Source of the DNA: Pseudomonadota bacterium
Lineage (GTDB): Bacteria; Pseudomonadota; Gammaproteobacteria; Burkholderiales; Burkholderiaceae_E
Assembly (NCBI GenBank): GCA_023388075.1
Contig: JAEWGX010000072.1
Coordinates: forward strand, 1-38,646
DNA length: 38,646 bases
Direction: 5' to 3'
A program made the translations under genes and the position numbers. This document shows, in pieces, positions 6,634 to 14,880 of the stretch. The notes below the pieces were generated by a model. The model worked only from the letters and a program-made list of their open reading frames with translations. It was not told where the DNA came from and did no database searches. The stretch's first letter is position 1. Each line of letters opens with the position of its first letter.

Positions 6634-7824
6634 ATGCGAAGCCCAGCCGCCCTCACCGTCGTCATCACCGCCTCGGGCTTCCGCGACAGCCCGGGGCCGC
6701 GGGCGGCGGCAGCCGCGATTGCCGAGGGCGTGCTGTCGGCCAGCCCGGCGACGCGGGTGGTGCCGGTGCCGGTGATGGAAGGCGGCTCCTTCGCCGAAGA
6801 GATCACGCGGCTGTGGGCCGGCGTCATCGAGAACGTCGCCGTGACGGACGAGCAAGGCTCGCCGATGATGGCGCGCCTCGGGCTCGTCGGTGCGACCGCG
6901 GATCGGACTGCGATCATCGGAGTCGACGAAGCATGGGACCTGCGCCGGGCATCGCCGGGACGACGCGATCCGTCGCGCGCCTGCAGTCGCGGTGTCGGGC
7001 AGCTCATTCGCGCGGCGCTCGATCGAGGCGCGCATCGAATCGTGATCGGTTGCGGCGAGAGCGGCCCCAACGACGGCGGCATCGGCATGGCTGCCGAGCT
7101 TGGCATCCGCTTCCTCGACGCGGACCGCATGGAGATCGTCGAGGCCGGAGGGCTCCAGCGCCTGGCGGGCATCGACATGTCGCGGCGCGACCCGCGTCTG
7201 GACGGCGTCTCGCTCGAGGTCGTGGTCAATCCCTGCAACGACCTGATCGGTGACCGGGGAACGGCCCGGCTCTTCGGCGCGCGGACGGGCGCCGCGGCCG
7301 GACAGGTGCGGCGGTTGGAGATCGGCCTTGCCCGCTACGCGCAGGTGGTTCGCGACCTCCTCGGCATCGACCTGACGCGCCTGCCAGGTGCCGGTGCCGG
7401 CGGCGGCTTGGCGGCTGGCCTTGCGACGTTCGTCGGCGGCCGGCTGACGCCGCGGCTCGAGTTCCTGCTCAATCGGCTCCGCCTGGAGCGACAGCTCGAG
7501 ATGGCCGACATCGCGATCTCGGCGGCCGACGGCCACGCCGAGGGCGACACCGTGCTCGAGGTCCCGGCGTGGCTGGTGCGGCGGGCGCGAACCCTTGGCC
7601 TGCCGGTCATCACGCTGGCGCCTCCGGATACGCCGCCTTCCGCTCGCGGCGATCCCCCGTGGCATGCGCAGCCACCTGGACCCCGCGGCAATGGCGCGAC
7701 CGAGGACGCCTGGCCTCGAACCCGCGAATGGCTGCGGCAAGCCGGCGGCCGCGCGATCCGGGGGGCGATCGAGCGCATCACGCCGCCTGCGTCGCTTCGG
7801 CCGTCGGAGCCTGGCGCCAACTGA
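6634..7824 (+). CDS. Glycerate kinase-like protein, divergent active site
   Basis: 396 residues from the ATG at 6634; an alternative ATG at 6556 would overlap the preceding gene. It belongs to the GarK/GlxK glycerate kinase family by overall order: N-terminal Rossmann-like segment (LTVVITASGFRDSPGPRAAAAAIAEG), glycine loop (IGCGESGPNDGGIGMAAELG), NPCNDL, GAGAGGGLAAGL, and a late ADIAISAADGHAEGD segment. Several usual catalytic positions are changed. The family PDSFKGS is TASGFRDS here, the PxADGGEGT loop is PVMEGGSFAEE, and the GEGRxD element is SAADGHAEG. Activity on glycerate is therefore doubtful, and a new substrate or loss of catalysis is possible. It follows the DUF5666 gene on the same strand. 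Confidence 0.75.
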   Translation: MRSPAALTVVITASGFRDSPGPRAAAAAIAEGVLSASPATRVVPVPVMEGGSFAEEITRLWAGVIENVAVTDEQGSPMMARLGLVGATADRTAIIGVDEAWDLRRASPGRRDPSRACSRGVGQLIRAALDRGAHRIVIGCGESGPNDGGIGMAAELGIRFLDADRMEIVEAGGLQRLAGIDMSRRDPRLDGVSLEVVVNPCNDLIGDRGTARLFGARTGAAAGQVRRLEIGLARYAQVVRDLLGIDLTRLPGAGAGGGLAAGLATFVGGRLTPRLEFLLNRLRLERQLEMADIAISAADGHAEGDTVLEVPAWLVRRARTLGLPVITLAPPDTPPSARGDPPWHAQPPGPRGNGATEDAWPRTREWLRQAGGRAIRGAIERITPPASLRPSEPGAN

Positions 7825-7874
7825 GGCTGCCGCCGCGCGGCGTCGGGTGGCACGAGCGCCGCTTCCGCGAGAGC

Positions 7875-8440
7875 TCAGGCGCCGCTCCCGCGAGAAACCC
7901 GAGACCGTGAAGCCGAGGGCAGTGGAGCGCGCCGCGAGGCCGACGCCCGCGTCCCGCGAGCGACACCTGGACCGGGCCGCTCCGCGGCCTGCCCGGTCAG
8001 ATCCGGGAGCGGCCGGCTGGCATACTTTGCCGCCTCTTCGAACGGCACACCGAGCCCGCGCAGCACAGTCGTCGCAACCGCCGACCCGTGCCCTGCCGGC
8101 GCCTGGCCGGACGCCACCGAGCGCATGGCGTGGGCGACTGTGCCGAGGATCATGTCCATCGCCGCCTGCTCGCTCGCGATCCGGAACGTCTTCTGGCGCA
8201 CACCCAGGCGCAGGTCCGCCAGCGGAAAGTCCCTGATGCGCATGCCGACTTCCGGCGCGGCTGCCATCACGTCGAGCAGCAGCATCGCCCAACTCGGGCT
8301 TCGCTCGGCCAGCCACACGTAGCGACGGTTGCCGATCGCCATCCTTCCGCCGCCTCGTCGACCTGCTGGTGGGAAATGGCGATCGCGTGGCAGAGGGTCT
8401 GCGCGAGCCACCTGCGCGAAGCGGCCTGAAGGGCGATTCC
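7875..8440 (-). pseudogene. TetR-family regulator remnant (no DNA-binding domain, frameshifted)
   Basis: Remnant of a TetR/AcrR regulator. The intact part is the ligand-binding domain: RRYVWLAERSPSWAMLLLDV through RIRDFPLADLRLGVRQ and LRGLGVPFEEAAKYASRPLP, in one frame. The preceding helix (ALQAASRRWLAQTLCHAIAI, then SHQQVDEAAE) is in another frame; the two join near 8340-8350 by loss of one base. The helix-turn-helix half that should precede it is missing: the sequence meets the stop codon of the phosphatase gene only 14 bases upstream. The C-terminus also runs on with low-complexity residues. The gene therefore looks inactive, by deletion plus frameshift. Confidence 0.75.
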
Positions 8441-8453
8441 GGCGATCGGACGG

Positions 8454-9278
8454 CTATGCCAGCAGTGCCTGCCGGATCGCCTCCCAGCACTCGCGGTCGG
8501 CGGCATAGAGGATGCCGCCGTCTCGCCGCGACGGATCATAGGGCGCGCCGTCGTGGTGCGCCACGTAGCCGCCGGCTTCGCGGTGCAGGAGCACGCAGGG
8601 CACGTGGTCCCACGGCGTGAGCTTGTGGTACAGCACGAAATCGAACCGTCCGCTTGCCACGGCACGGCACTCCTGGCCGGCGCACCGATAGGCCGAGGTC
8701 CCGGCGCAGCGGGTGAGCCGCTGCGCGAACGCCGCCCGCCCTTCGTCGTGCATGTGCGCCCACAGGCCGCAACCCTCCATGGCTTCGACCGGCTTCGGCG
8801 CCGCCACCCGCAGGCGCTCGCGCGTGCCGTCGCCATGCCGCAGCCAGGCGCCGTGGCCTTCCCGCGCCATGGCCCAGTCGCGCACCACCGGATCGCAGAC
8901 GATGCCCGCCACCGGCCTGCCCTTCGCCAGGAAGCCCACCATCACGGCGAACACCGCGAGACCCGCGGCGAAGTTGCGGGTGCCGTCGACCGGATCGATG
9001 GTGATCGCGAAATCCGCTGCATCGAGCGCATCGAGGAGCGACGGATCGGCCGACACCGCCTCCTCGCCGATCACCAGCGCGTCCGGGAAACGCAACCGCA
9101 GCTCCCGGGTGAGCACGCGCTCCGCGGCCTCGTCGGCGACCGTGACCAGGTCCGTCGCCGACGTCTTGCTCCGGATATCCTCGGGTCCGAGCCGGCGGAA
9201 CCGGGGCAGGATCTCGGCGTCGGCTACTTGCAGCAGGAGGTCGGCGGTCTGGTCGAGTTGAGGCTGGGTCGGGATCAT
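8454..9278 (-). CDS. Inositol monophosphatase family protein
   Basis: 274-residue metal-dependent phosphatase of the IMPase/histidinol-phosphatase/CysQ fold. The three metal-site motifs are present: GEE (71-73), DPVDGTRNF (95-103) and a late WDHVP motif (about 228-232). Histidinol-phosphate or a sugar phosphate is a likely substrate; inositol phosphate is possible. The ATG at 9278 gives the usual family length; an ATG at 9287 (after GAGAAA) is an alternative. An open frame continues to 9494, but that extension is proline/arginine-rich and overlaps the divergent Bug gene. It lies head-to-head with the Bug gene, so the intergenic 80 bases must hold two promoters. Confidence 0.88.
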   Translation of the reverse strand: MIPTQPQLDQTADLLLQVADAEILPRFRRLGPEDIRSKTSATDLVTVADEAAERVLTRELRLRFPDALVIGEEAVSADPSLLDALDAADFAITIDPVDGTRNFAAGLAVFAVMVGFLAKGRPVAGIVCDPVVRDWAMAREGHGAWLRHGDGTRERLRVAAPKPVEAMEGCGLWAHMHDEGRAAFAQRLTRCAGTSAYRCAGQECRAVASGRFDFVLYHKLTPWDHVPCVLLHREAGGYVAHHDGAPYDPSRRDGGILYAADRECWEAIRQALLA

Positions 9279-9359
9279 GCGGCCCATTTTCTCATTTGCT
9301 CCAGAGTTGCGTATCCTTGGCCCGGGTATCCATGACAGGTCCATCACTGGAGACAAGCC

Positions 9360-10400
9360 GTGAATCAAACGAATCCCGTCGACCGCGAACGAAACGGGCG
9401 GTCCCGAGCAGGCCAGGCCGGGGGCGGCCGGCGGGCGCTCCTGCGCCTGGCCGCAGCGGTTCCACTCGCGCAGCTCGCCACGTCGCCCGCGCACGCGCAG
9501 GGCTTCCCGGCACGGCCACTACGGCTGATCGTGCCGTTTCCCGCGGGCGGCGGGACCGATGTGATGAGCCGACTCGCCGCCGAGGTGCTCTCTCCGCGGC
9601 TCGGACAGCAGGTCGTGGTGATGAACAAGGCCGGCGCGGCCGGCGGAATCGCCTCGGAATTCGTCGCCAACGAGCCCGCGGACGGCTACACCATCCTGGT
9701 CGCGGGCCAGGGGCAGCTCTTCATCAACAAGGCGCTCGGACGCAAGCTTGCCTACGATCCCGACAACGGGTTCGCCTTCGTCGGCATGCTCGGCGCGTTC
9801 CCGAACCTGCTGGTCACCAACCCGGCGGTGATCCCCGCGAAATCGCTCGCCGAGTTCCTGGAGGACGCCAAGGCGAAGCCGGGCGAGATGACGTACGGCT
9901 CGAATGGCGTGGGCTCGTTGTCGCACCTCACCACCGAGGTGCTCGCCGCCGCCGCGGGCGTCAAGTTCCTGCACGTGCCCTACCAGGGTGCGGCGCCGCA
10001 GCTCGCCGACCTGCTCTCGGGCCGGATTGGCTTCTCCATCGTCGGTCCCCAGGGGATCCTGCCGCATGTCAAGGAAGGCAAGCTGCGCGTGCTCGCCGTC
10101 ACCACCGACAAGCGCTACGCGGCGCTGCCTTCGGCGCCTACCCTGGTGGAGTCGGGCTTTCCGGAGCTGGACATCCCGGTGTGGTTCGGCGCGTTCGTGC
10201 GCGCGGACACGCCCGCCGACGAGCTCGCAAAGCTGCGCGCCTCCCTCGCCGCGGCGACGGCATCGCCCGAGTACAAGGCCGGCCTGGAGAAGCAGGCGGC
10301 CCAGCCGATGGAGGTCCCGGTGCAGTCGTCGGCGTCGCGCTTCGCCGCGGAGAGGCGCATGTGGATCGATGCGGTGGAGCGCACCGGTGCCAAGGGGTAG
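9360..10400 (+). CDS. Bug/TctC-type tripartite tricarboxylate receptor
   Basis: 346-residue periplasmic solute receptor of the Bug (TctC) family, strongly expanded in Burkholderiales. The leader has an arginine pair before a hydrophobic stretch (RRALLRLAAAVPLAQLA) and an AHAQ cleavage site near residue 47. Family hallmarks follow: ARPLRLIVPFPAGGGTDVMSR, NKAGAAGGIASE, DGYTIL, HVPYQGAAPQL and ELAKLR. It starts at GTG, with GGAGA seven bases upstream. Bug proteins bind carboxylates or amides for TctAB or for signalling; no TctAB genes are nearby. Here it opens a catabolic cluster (PhyH, SDR, PrpD), so the ligand is probably the substrate of that pathway. Confidence 0.92.
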   Translation: MNQTNPVDRERNGRSRAGQAGGGRRALLRLAAAVPLAQLATSPAHAQGFPARPLRLIVPFPAGGGTDVMSRLAAEVLSPRLGQQVVVMNKAGAAGGIASEFVANEPADGYTILVAGQGQLFINKALGRKLAYDPDNGFAFVGMLGAFPNLLVTNPAVIPAKSLAEFLEDAKAKPGEMTYGSNGVGSLSHLTTEVLAAAAGVKFLHVPYQGAAPQLADLLSGRIGFSIVGPQGILPHVKEGKLRVLAVTTDKRYAALPSAPTLVESGFPELDIPVWFGAFVRADTPADELAKLRASLAAATASPEYKAGLEKQAAQPMEVPVQSSASRFAAERRMWIDAVERTGAKG

Positions 10401-11217
10401 GCTTTCCGCCCGCCAGATCGAGGACTACGCGGAGCGCGGCTACGTCAGTCCGCTGACGGCCTTCTCGCGCGAGGAGGCCGCCGGCTACCGCGCCCGGCTC
10501 GAGGCGATGGAGCGCAGCGAGGGCGGCATCACGCACGACCGGGCGCGCAAGATGCACCTGTACCTGCGCTGGGTGGACGAGATCGTTCACCATCCGCGCA
10601 TCCTGGATGCGGTGCAGGACCTGATCGGCCCCGACATCCTGCTCTATCACCTGACGCTCTGGCTCAAGGAGCCGCACAGCGACGCCCGCATCAGTTGGCA
10701 TCAGGACTCCACCTACTTCGGGCTGGAACCGCCCCTGCATGTCACCGCCTGGGTCGCCCTGAGCGCCAGCGACGCCCGCAGCGGCTGCGTGCAGGTGGTG
10801 CCGGGCAGCCATCGACTGGGCCAGCTGCGCCACGGCATCGAGCGCACACCGGACAACATGTTCCGCACCGGGCAACGCATCCACGTCCCGGATGACACGG
10901 CGGTGGACTCGCTCGTCCTTCAACCCGGCGAGTTCTCGCTGCATCACACCTTCCTGCATCATGCGTCGATGCCCAACCGCTCGGACGATCGCCGCATCGG
11001 CCTGGGGATCAGCTACATCCCGACGCAGTGCCGATGCAGCGCGCGACAGCGCCTGTCGGCGATGCTGGTGCGCGGCGCGGACCGCTACGGCCACTTCGAT
11101 CCCGAGCCCCGCCCACGCGAGGACATGGACCCGCACGGCATTGCGGCACACGCCGAGGCGATGGCGCGCTGGCATGCGGCCCGCGAGCAGCTCATCGCCG
11201 AGGCGCACGCGGCGTGA
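10387..11217 (+). CDS. Phytanoyl-CoA dioxygenase (PhyH) family protein
   Basis: 276 residues if started at the GTG with GGAG seven bases before it; an ATG at 10369 would give 282. Either start overlaps the end of the Bug gene, in a different frame. It is an Fe(II)/2-oxoglutarate-dependent hydroxylase: HxD of the iron triad at WHQDSTYFG (His105, Asp107), a WVALSASDARSGCVQVVPGSH core, and the distal His in HHTFLHHASMPN followed by the 2-oxoglutarate-binding Arg in RRIGLGISY. These enzymes hydroxylate an aliphatic carbon next to a carboxyl or thioester. The stop overlaps the next gene's GTG, so the run is translationally coupled. Confidence 0.88.
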   Translation: MPRGRLSARQIEDYAERGYVSPLTAFSREEAAGYRARLEAMERSEGGITHDRARKMHLYLRWVDEIVHHPRILDAVQDLIGPDILLYHLTLWLKEPHSDARISWHQDSTYFGLEPPLHVTAWVALSASDARSGCVQVVPGSHRLGQLRHGIERTPDNMFRTGQRIHVPDDTAVDSLVLQPGEFSLHHTFLHHASMPNRSDDRRIGLGISYIPTQCRCSARQRLSAMLVRGADRYGHFDPEPRPREDMDPHGIAAHAEAMARWHAAREQLIAEAHAA

Positions 11218-11981
11218 GCCCGCCCGGCGCCGGGCGACTGGCAGGCAAGGTGGCCGTCGTGACCGGCGCGGCCGGTGACATCGGCGCGGCAATCGCCGGC
11301 CGCTTCCTGGCCGAAGGCGCGCGTGTCGCGCTGCTCGACCGCCGGTCCGACGGGCCCGCGACCATGGCCGCTCGTCTCGACGCGGACCGCGTGCTGGCAT
11401 GCGTCTGCGACATCGCCGAGGCGTCCGAGGTCGAGGCCGCGGTTTCCCGGGTGCACCAGACAATGGGCCGGATCGACATCCTGGTGAACAACGCGGCAAC
11501 CGCGACGCCTTCGGCGCCCGTCACCGAGCTCGACGAGCCGGACTGGCGCCGGATGCTGGACGTGGACGTGACCGGCGCCTGGCTGCTCGCGCGCGCCTGC
11601 ATCCCGCACATGACCCGCTGCGGCGGCGGCGTGGTGCTCAACATCGCCTCGCAGCTCGGGCATGTGGCCGCGCCCGGACGCGCTGCCTACGGCGTGGGAA
11701 AGGCAGCGCTGATCGCGCTTGCCCGCGCGATCGCGGTCGACCACGCCGGCCAAGGCATCCGCGCCGCAAGCCTCTCGCCCGGCGCGATCATGACGAGCCG
11801 CCTGGTGTCGCGCGATGGCAGCTCCCAGGCCGTCACGGACCGGCTCGCGCCGCGATATCCCCTCGGACGCATCGGCACGGCGGCCGAGGTGGCGTCGGCG
11901 GCGCTCTTCCTCGTGAGCGACGAGGCCGGGTTCGTGACGGGTAGCGACTTCCTCGTGGACGGCGGCTACACCGCCGTCTAG
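11214..11981 (+). CDS. SDR family NAD(P)-dependent oxidoreductase
   Basis: 255-residue classical short-chain dehydrogenase. Cofactor loop TGAAGDIG, NNAA stabilising motif, catalytic Ser in NIASQ and YxxxK as YGVGKAAL, then LSPGAIMTS and a FVTGSDFLVDGGY ending. The GTG start overlaps the PhyH stop (GTGA); the longer frame from 11028 is read-through of the dioxygenase region. It would oxidise the hydroxyl created by the dioxygenase, or a related alcohol, to a ketone. The acidic residue after the second strand (LLDRRS) favours NAD over NADP. Confidence 0.92.
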   Translation: MSPPGAGRLAGKVAVVTGAAGDIGAAIAGRFLAEGARVALLDRRSDGPATMAARLDADRVLACVCDIAEASEVEAAVSRVHQTMGRIDILVNNAATATPSAPVTELDEPDWRRMLDVDVTGAWLLARACIPHMTRCGGGVVLNIASQLGHVAAPGRAAYGVGKAALIALARAIAVDHAGQGIRAASLSPGAIMTSRLVSRDGSSQAVTDRLAPRYPLGRIGTAAEVASAALFLVSDEAGFVTGSDFLVDGGYTAV

Positions 11982-12029
11982 GCGGTCGGTCGCGCGTTGC
12001 GCCGGAGTCCCTGATCGCGAGGAGAATCC

Positions 12030-13403
12030 ATGCCGATCCAGACGAAGCTTCCGCCGGAAGCCCCGCCTTCACCGCCGTGGCACCGCTGGCTGCGCCATGT
12101 CGACGATCTTGCCGCCGCGATCGGGCTGCGCGCCGGCCAGCCGATCCCGCCCGCGGTCGACGAGCATGCGCGCCTCATCCTGCTCGATACGCTCGGGTGC
12201 GCCTTCGCGGGTCGAACGGCCAGCGAGGTCGCGGCGCTCGAGCACGAGGCGGCCCGTCGCGAGCCCGGCCCGTTTCGCTTCCCCGGCGGCCCCGACCTGG
12301 GCTTGCGACCCGCCGTCCAGCTCCTCGCCATCGGCCCCACCTGGCACGAGGCGTGCGAAGGTCACGCGCATGCCCACGGCCGCCCCGGCATCGCCACCAT
12401 TGCGGCGCTGCTGCCGCTCGCGCTCGTGCGCGGCGCTTCGCTGGGCGAGCTGATGGATGCGCTCGCCCTGGGCTACGAAGTGGGAGCACGAGCGGGCGGC
12501 TGGCTGCGGATCAGGCCCGGCCTGCATGTCGACGGCAACTGGCCGGCGCTCGGTGTCGCCGCAGGCGTGGCCCGGCTGATCGGGCTCGACGCGCCGGCCA
12601 CCATGCGAGCGGTGAACATCGCCACCTGCCAACTGCCGGCGAGCCTCTACCTGCCGATTCGCACCGGTCGCAGCGTGCGCAACACCTACCTCGCGCACAG
12701 TGCTTCGCTGGGACTGGATGCGGCGCTGGCGGCGCAGGCCGGCTTCGACGCGCCGCCCGATGCCCTCGCCTGCTACGCCGAGGAGCACTGCCAGGCAACC
12801 ATCGAGCCGCTGCCACCACCGGACGCCCACCTGATCCTCGATGCCTATCTCAAGCCGTTCGCCGCCGTGCGGCATGTCCATTACGGGGCGATCGCGGCGC
12901 AACGCATCCGCGCCCGGCTCGGGGGCGACACGGCAGGTATCCGCGGCATCGTGCTGGAGGTGTACGAGGAGGCCACGATCTACTGCGACAACCCCCGCCC
13001 GGCGACGCTGCTCGCCGCGCAGTTCAGCCTCACCTTCGGAGTCGCCGCCATGCTGCGTACCGGCGCGGTCGACGCCACCACCTACGAGCCCGCCGTCTTC
13101 GACGATCACGAGCTTCGTCGCCTGGAGTCGCTGGTGGAGGTGCGCGTCGACCCGGAATTGACCGGGCTGCGGCAGCGTGGCGCCCGGCTCACCGTCGCGA
13201 CCGACGCCGCGAGATTGACCGAGCGCGTCGCCCACGACGACCCGGCGCTCCTGCCCACGCCGGCACAGGCCCGCGACAAGTTCGTTCGCAACCTGGCGGG
13301 CAGCCTGGATGACGAGCGGGCGCGCGCGTTCTTCGACGCCATGCGCGCGGCGCCACGCCATGAAGGGTTGGACGACCTCTGGCGGCGCCTCAGCGCCGCA
13401 TGA
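12030..13403 (+). CDS. MmgE/PrpD family dehydratase-like protein
   Basis: 457-residue member of the 2-methylcitrate dehydratase/immune-responsive-gene-1 family. Typical segments are LILLDTLGCAFAGRTASEV, ACEGHAHAHGRPGIATIAAL, GLHVDGNWPALGVAAGVARL, YLKPFAAVRHVHYGAIAAQ and a C-terminal lid. In Burkholderiales, paralogues beside Bug receptors usually belong to uncharacterised acid catabolism and not to the methylcitrate cycle, and no prpB or prpC genes are seen here. Likely role: dehydration or decarboxylation of a tricarboxylic or hydroxy-acid intermediate. Its last 14 bases overlap the convergent tautomerase-like gene. Confidence 0.9.
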   Translation: MPIQTKLPPEAPPSPPWHRWLRHVDDLAAAIGLRAGQPIPPAVDEHARLILLDTLGCAFAGRTASEVAALEHEAARREPGPFRFPGGPDLGLRPAVQLLAIGPTWHEACEGHAHAHGRPGIATIAALLPLALVRGASLGELMDALALGYEVGARAGGWLRIRPGLHVDGNWPALGVAAGVARLIGLDAPATMRAVNIATCQLPASLYLPIRTGRSVRNTYLAHSASLGLDAALAAQAGFDAPPDALACYAEEHCQATIEPLPPPDAHLILDAYLKPFAAVRHVHYGAIAAQRIRARLGGDTAGIRGIVLEVYEEATIYCDNPRPATLLAAQFSLTFGVAAMLRTGAVDATTYEPAVFDDHELRRLESLVEVRVDPELTGLRQRGARLTVATDAARLTERVAHDDPALLPTPAQARDKFVRNLAGSLDDERARAFFDAMRAAPRHEGLDDLWRRLSAA

Positions 13404-13947
13404 CCTCGCCCATGTCGTTCCACACGTCCTGGCACTCGATCAGCCCGTCCGCGATCTCGAATCGGTCGATGAAGCGGATGCCTTCGAACCGGGTGCCGTC
13501 GTTCCATTCCCCGTACAGGGTGCCGGAGCAGTAGACGATGGCGCCCCGGCCGGTCCACGCTTCGTCGGTGCGGTCGATGGCTTTCGCCACGCTGCGATAG
13601 CGGCCGGCGGAGCGTTCGACCAGCTCCTCGAGCCGGGTCATCTCGCGCCCTCCGGGAAAGCACATGGTGAAGCCTGGCGCGAGGAAGCCGCGAGCCCGCT
13701 CGAGGTCCCGCGCTTCCATCGCGCGCAGGAACGCCACGGCGATGTCGCCCGCCACCGGCCGATGAGCGGCCCCGGCGGCGAGCACCTCGCCGGCGCGCTG
13801 GTAGGTGCTCGCGTGGGAGACGTAGACCGTCGTCCCTTCGGCTGGGGCGGCAATCACGGACCGCGTAGCCGTCGCGAGGCGGGACACGAGGCGGGCCTCC
13901 ACCTCGGGTGGATAACCTGGCAGCAGCGTGGCGGAGACAATGGGCAT
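13390..13947 (-). CDS. Tautomerase-NTF2/SnoaL fusion protein
   Basis: 185 residues, two domains. The first about 55 residues look like a 4-oxalocrotonate tautomerase: after Met removal Pro1 is exposed (MPIVSATLLPGYPPEVEARL) with a VEARLVSRLATATRSVI helix and TTVYV strand. From about residue 65 a nuclear-transport-factor-2/SnoaL-type domain begins (VAVAFLRAMEARDLERARGFLAPGF, MCFPGG, WTGRGAIVYCSGTLYGEWNDG, RFIDRFEIADGLIECQDVWND). The ATG at 13947 has AGGGAG upstream; the long frame to 15444 is not coding. Possible role: isomerisation of an enol intermediate from the adjacent catabolic cluster, with the second domain giving oligomer or substrate specificity. The 3' end overlaps the PrpD-like gene by 14 bases. 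Confidence 0.75.
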   Translation of the reverse strand: MPIVSATLLPGYPPEVEARLVSRLATATRSVIAAPAEGTTVYVSHASTYQRAGEVLAAGAAHRPVAGDIAVAFLRAMEARDLERARGFLAPGFTMCFPGGREMTRLEELVERSAGRYRSVAKAIDRTDEAWTGRGAIVYCSGTLYGEWNDGTRFEGIRFIDRFEIADGLIECQDVWNDMGEVMRR

Positions 13948-14039
13948 GGCAACTCCCTGGATCTGGACGAGCAACTCCGGACAAGCGGTCCCGGAACGAC
14001 CGGACCCGGAACGACCGGGCGCGAAGCAAAGGGGGCGGC

Positions 14040-14100
14040 ATCGGATCGATGGCCGGCTACCCGGCCCCGAGGGTAGCCCACATCCGATCCTGCCTACAAT
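14040..14100 (+). promoter_or_regulatory. GST-gene promoter with large inverted repeat
   Basis: A -10 element TACAAT at 14095-14100 would start transcription near 14107, 24 bases before the GTG of the GST gene. Just upstream is a nested inverted repeat: outer arms ATCGGAT (14040-14046) and ATCCGAT (14082-14088), inner 8-bp arms GGCTACCC (14055-14062) and GGGTAGCC (14071-14078) around an 8-base loop. No -35 hexamer is clear, so the repeat may be a regulator site; it could also be a terminator-like structure for the divergent side. Confidence 0.5.
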
Positions 14101-14130
14101 CCGAGGTCTTTGCAGAAAAAGGGCCGACGC

Positions 14131-14832
14131 GTGGCAGACCTGTCCGACTTTCCCGTGACCCGGAAATGGCCGCCCAGGCACCCGGATCGCCTGCAGCTCT
14201 ATTCGCTGCCGACGCCCAACGGGGTGAAGGTCTCGATCATGCTCGAGGAGACCGGCCTGCCGTACGAGCCGCATCGGGTGAGCTTCGAGCGGGGCGAGCA
14301 GCGCTCGCCCGAGTTTCTCGCGCTCAATCCCAACGGCAAGATCCCGGCGATACTGGATCCGCAGGGACCGGGCGGCAAGCCGCTCGCGCTCTTCGAGTCC
14401 GGCGCGATCCTGGTCTACCTCGCCGGCAAGACCGGACGCTTCCTTCCGGCGGACGAGGCCGCGCGCTTCCGGACGCTGCAGTGGCTGATGTTCCAGATGG
14501 GCGGAATCGGCCCGATGTTCGGACAGGTGGGGTTCTTCCACAAGTTCGGCGGCAAGGACTTCGAGGACAAGCGGCCGCGAGACCGGTACGTCGCCGAGGC
14601 GCGACGGCTGCTTGGCGTGCTGGAAGCACGGCTGCGCGACCATGAATGGCTGGCCAGCGATGAGTACACGATCGCCGACATCGCCACCTTTCCATGGGTG
14701 CGCAACCTGGTCGGCTTCTACCAGGCCGGTCCGCTGGTGGGCATCGACGACTTCCCTTCGGTCCAGCGGGCGCTGGAAGTGTTCACCGCTCGTCCCGCGG
14801 TGGCACGGGGATTGACGATTCCAGCGCCGTAG
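14131..14832 (+). CDS. Glutathione S-transferase, Ure2-like/YghU type
   Basis: 233-residue transferase of the Ure2p/nu-like class. It starts MADLSDFPVTRKWPPRHPDR from a GTG; a TTG at 14110 is less likely because this family begins MADLS. The thioredoxin-fold domain carries LYSLPTPNGVKVSIMLEE (the TPNG turn replaces the tyrosine/serine of other classes), NPNGKIPAILDP, and the ESGAILVYLA glutathione-binding turn. The helical domain has EYTIADIATFPWVRN. Members bind two glutathiones and show disulfide-reductase or detoxification activity. It follows its own promoter with an inverted repeat and is followed after 48 bases by the exporter gene. Confidence 0.92.
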   Translation: MADLSDFPVTRKWPPRHPDRLQLYSLPTPNGVKVSIMLEETGLPYEPHRVSFERGEQRSPEFLALNPNGKIPAILDPQGPGGKPLALFESGAILVYLAGKTGRFLPADEAARFRTLQWLMFQMGGIGPMFGQVGFFHKFGGKDFEDKRPRDRYVAEARRLLGVLEARLRDHEWLASDEYTIADIATFPWVRNLVGFYQAGPLVGIDDFPSVQRALEVFTARPAVARGLTIPAP

Positions 14833-14880
14833 TCGGACGGGAGGCAGAGGGGACCACCGCCGGCGAGACCGGGAGCCGCC

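Noticed and set aside
8454..9494. N-terminal extension of the phosphatase to 9494
   Set aside because: The extra 72 residues are low-complexity and overlap the divergent Bug gene; the IMPase family begins near the ATG at 9278.
11979..11995. 15-base match (TCTAGGCGGTCGGTC) after the SDR stop and again after the barrel-protein stop near 19993
   Set aside because: A single 15-mer match is expected by chance in a 38-kb GC-rich sequence; the flanks differ and no site function is apparent.
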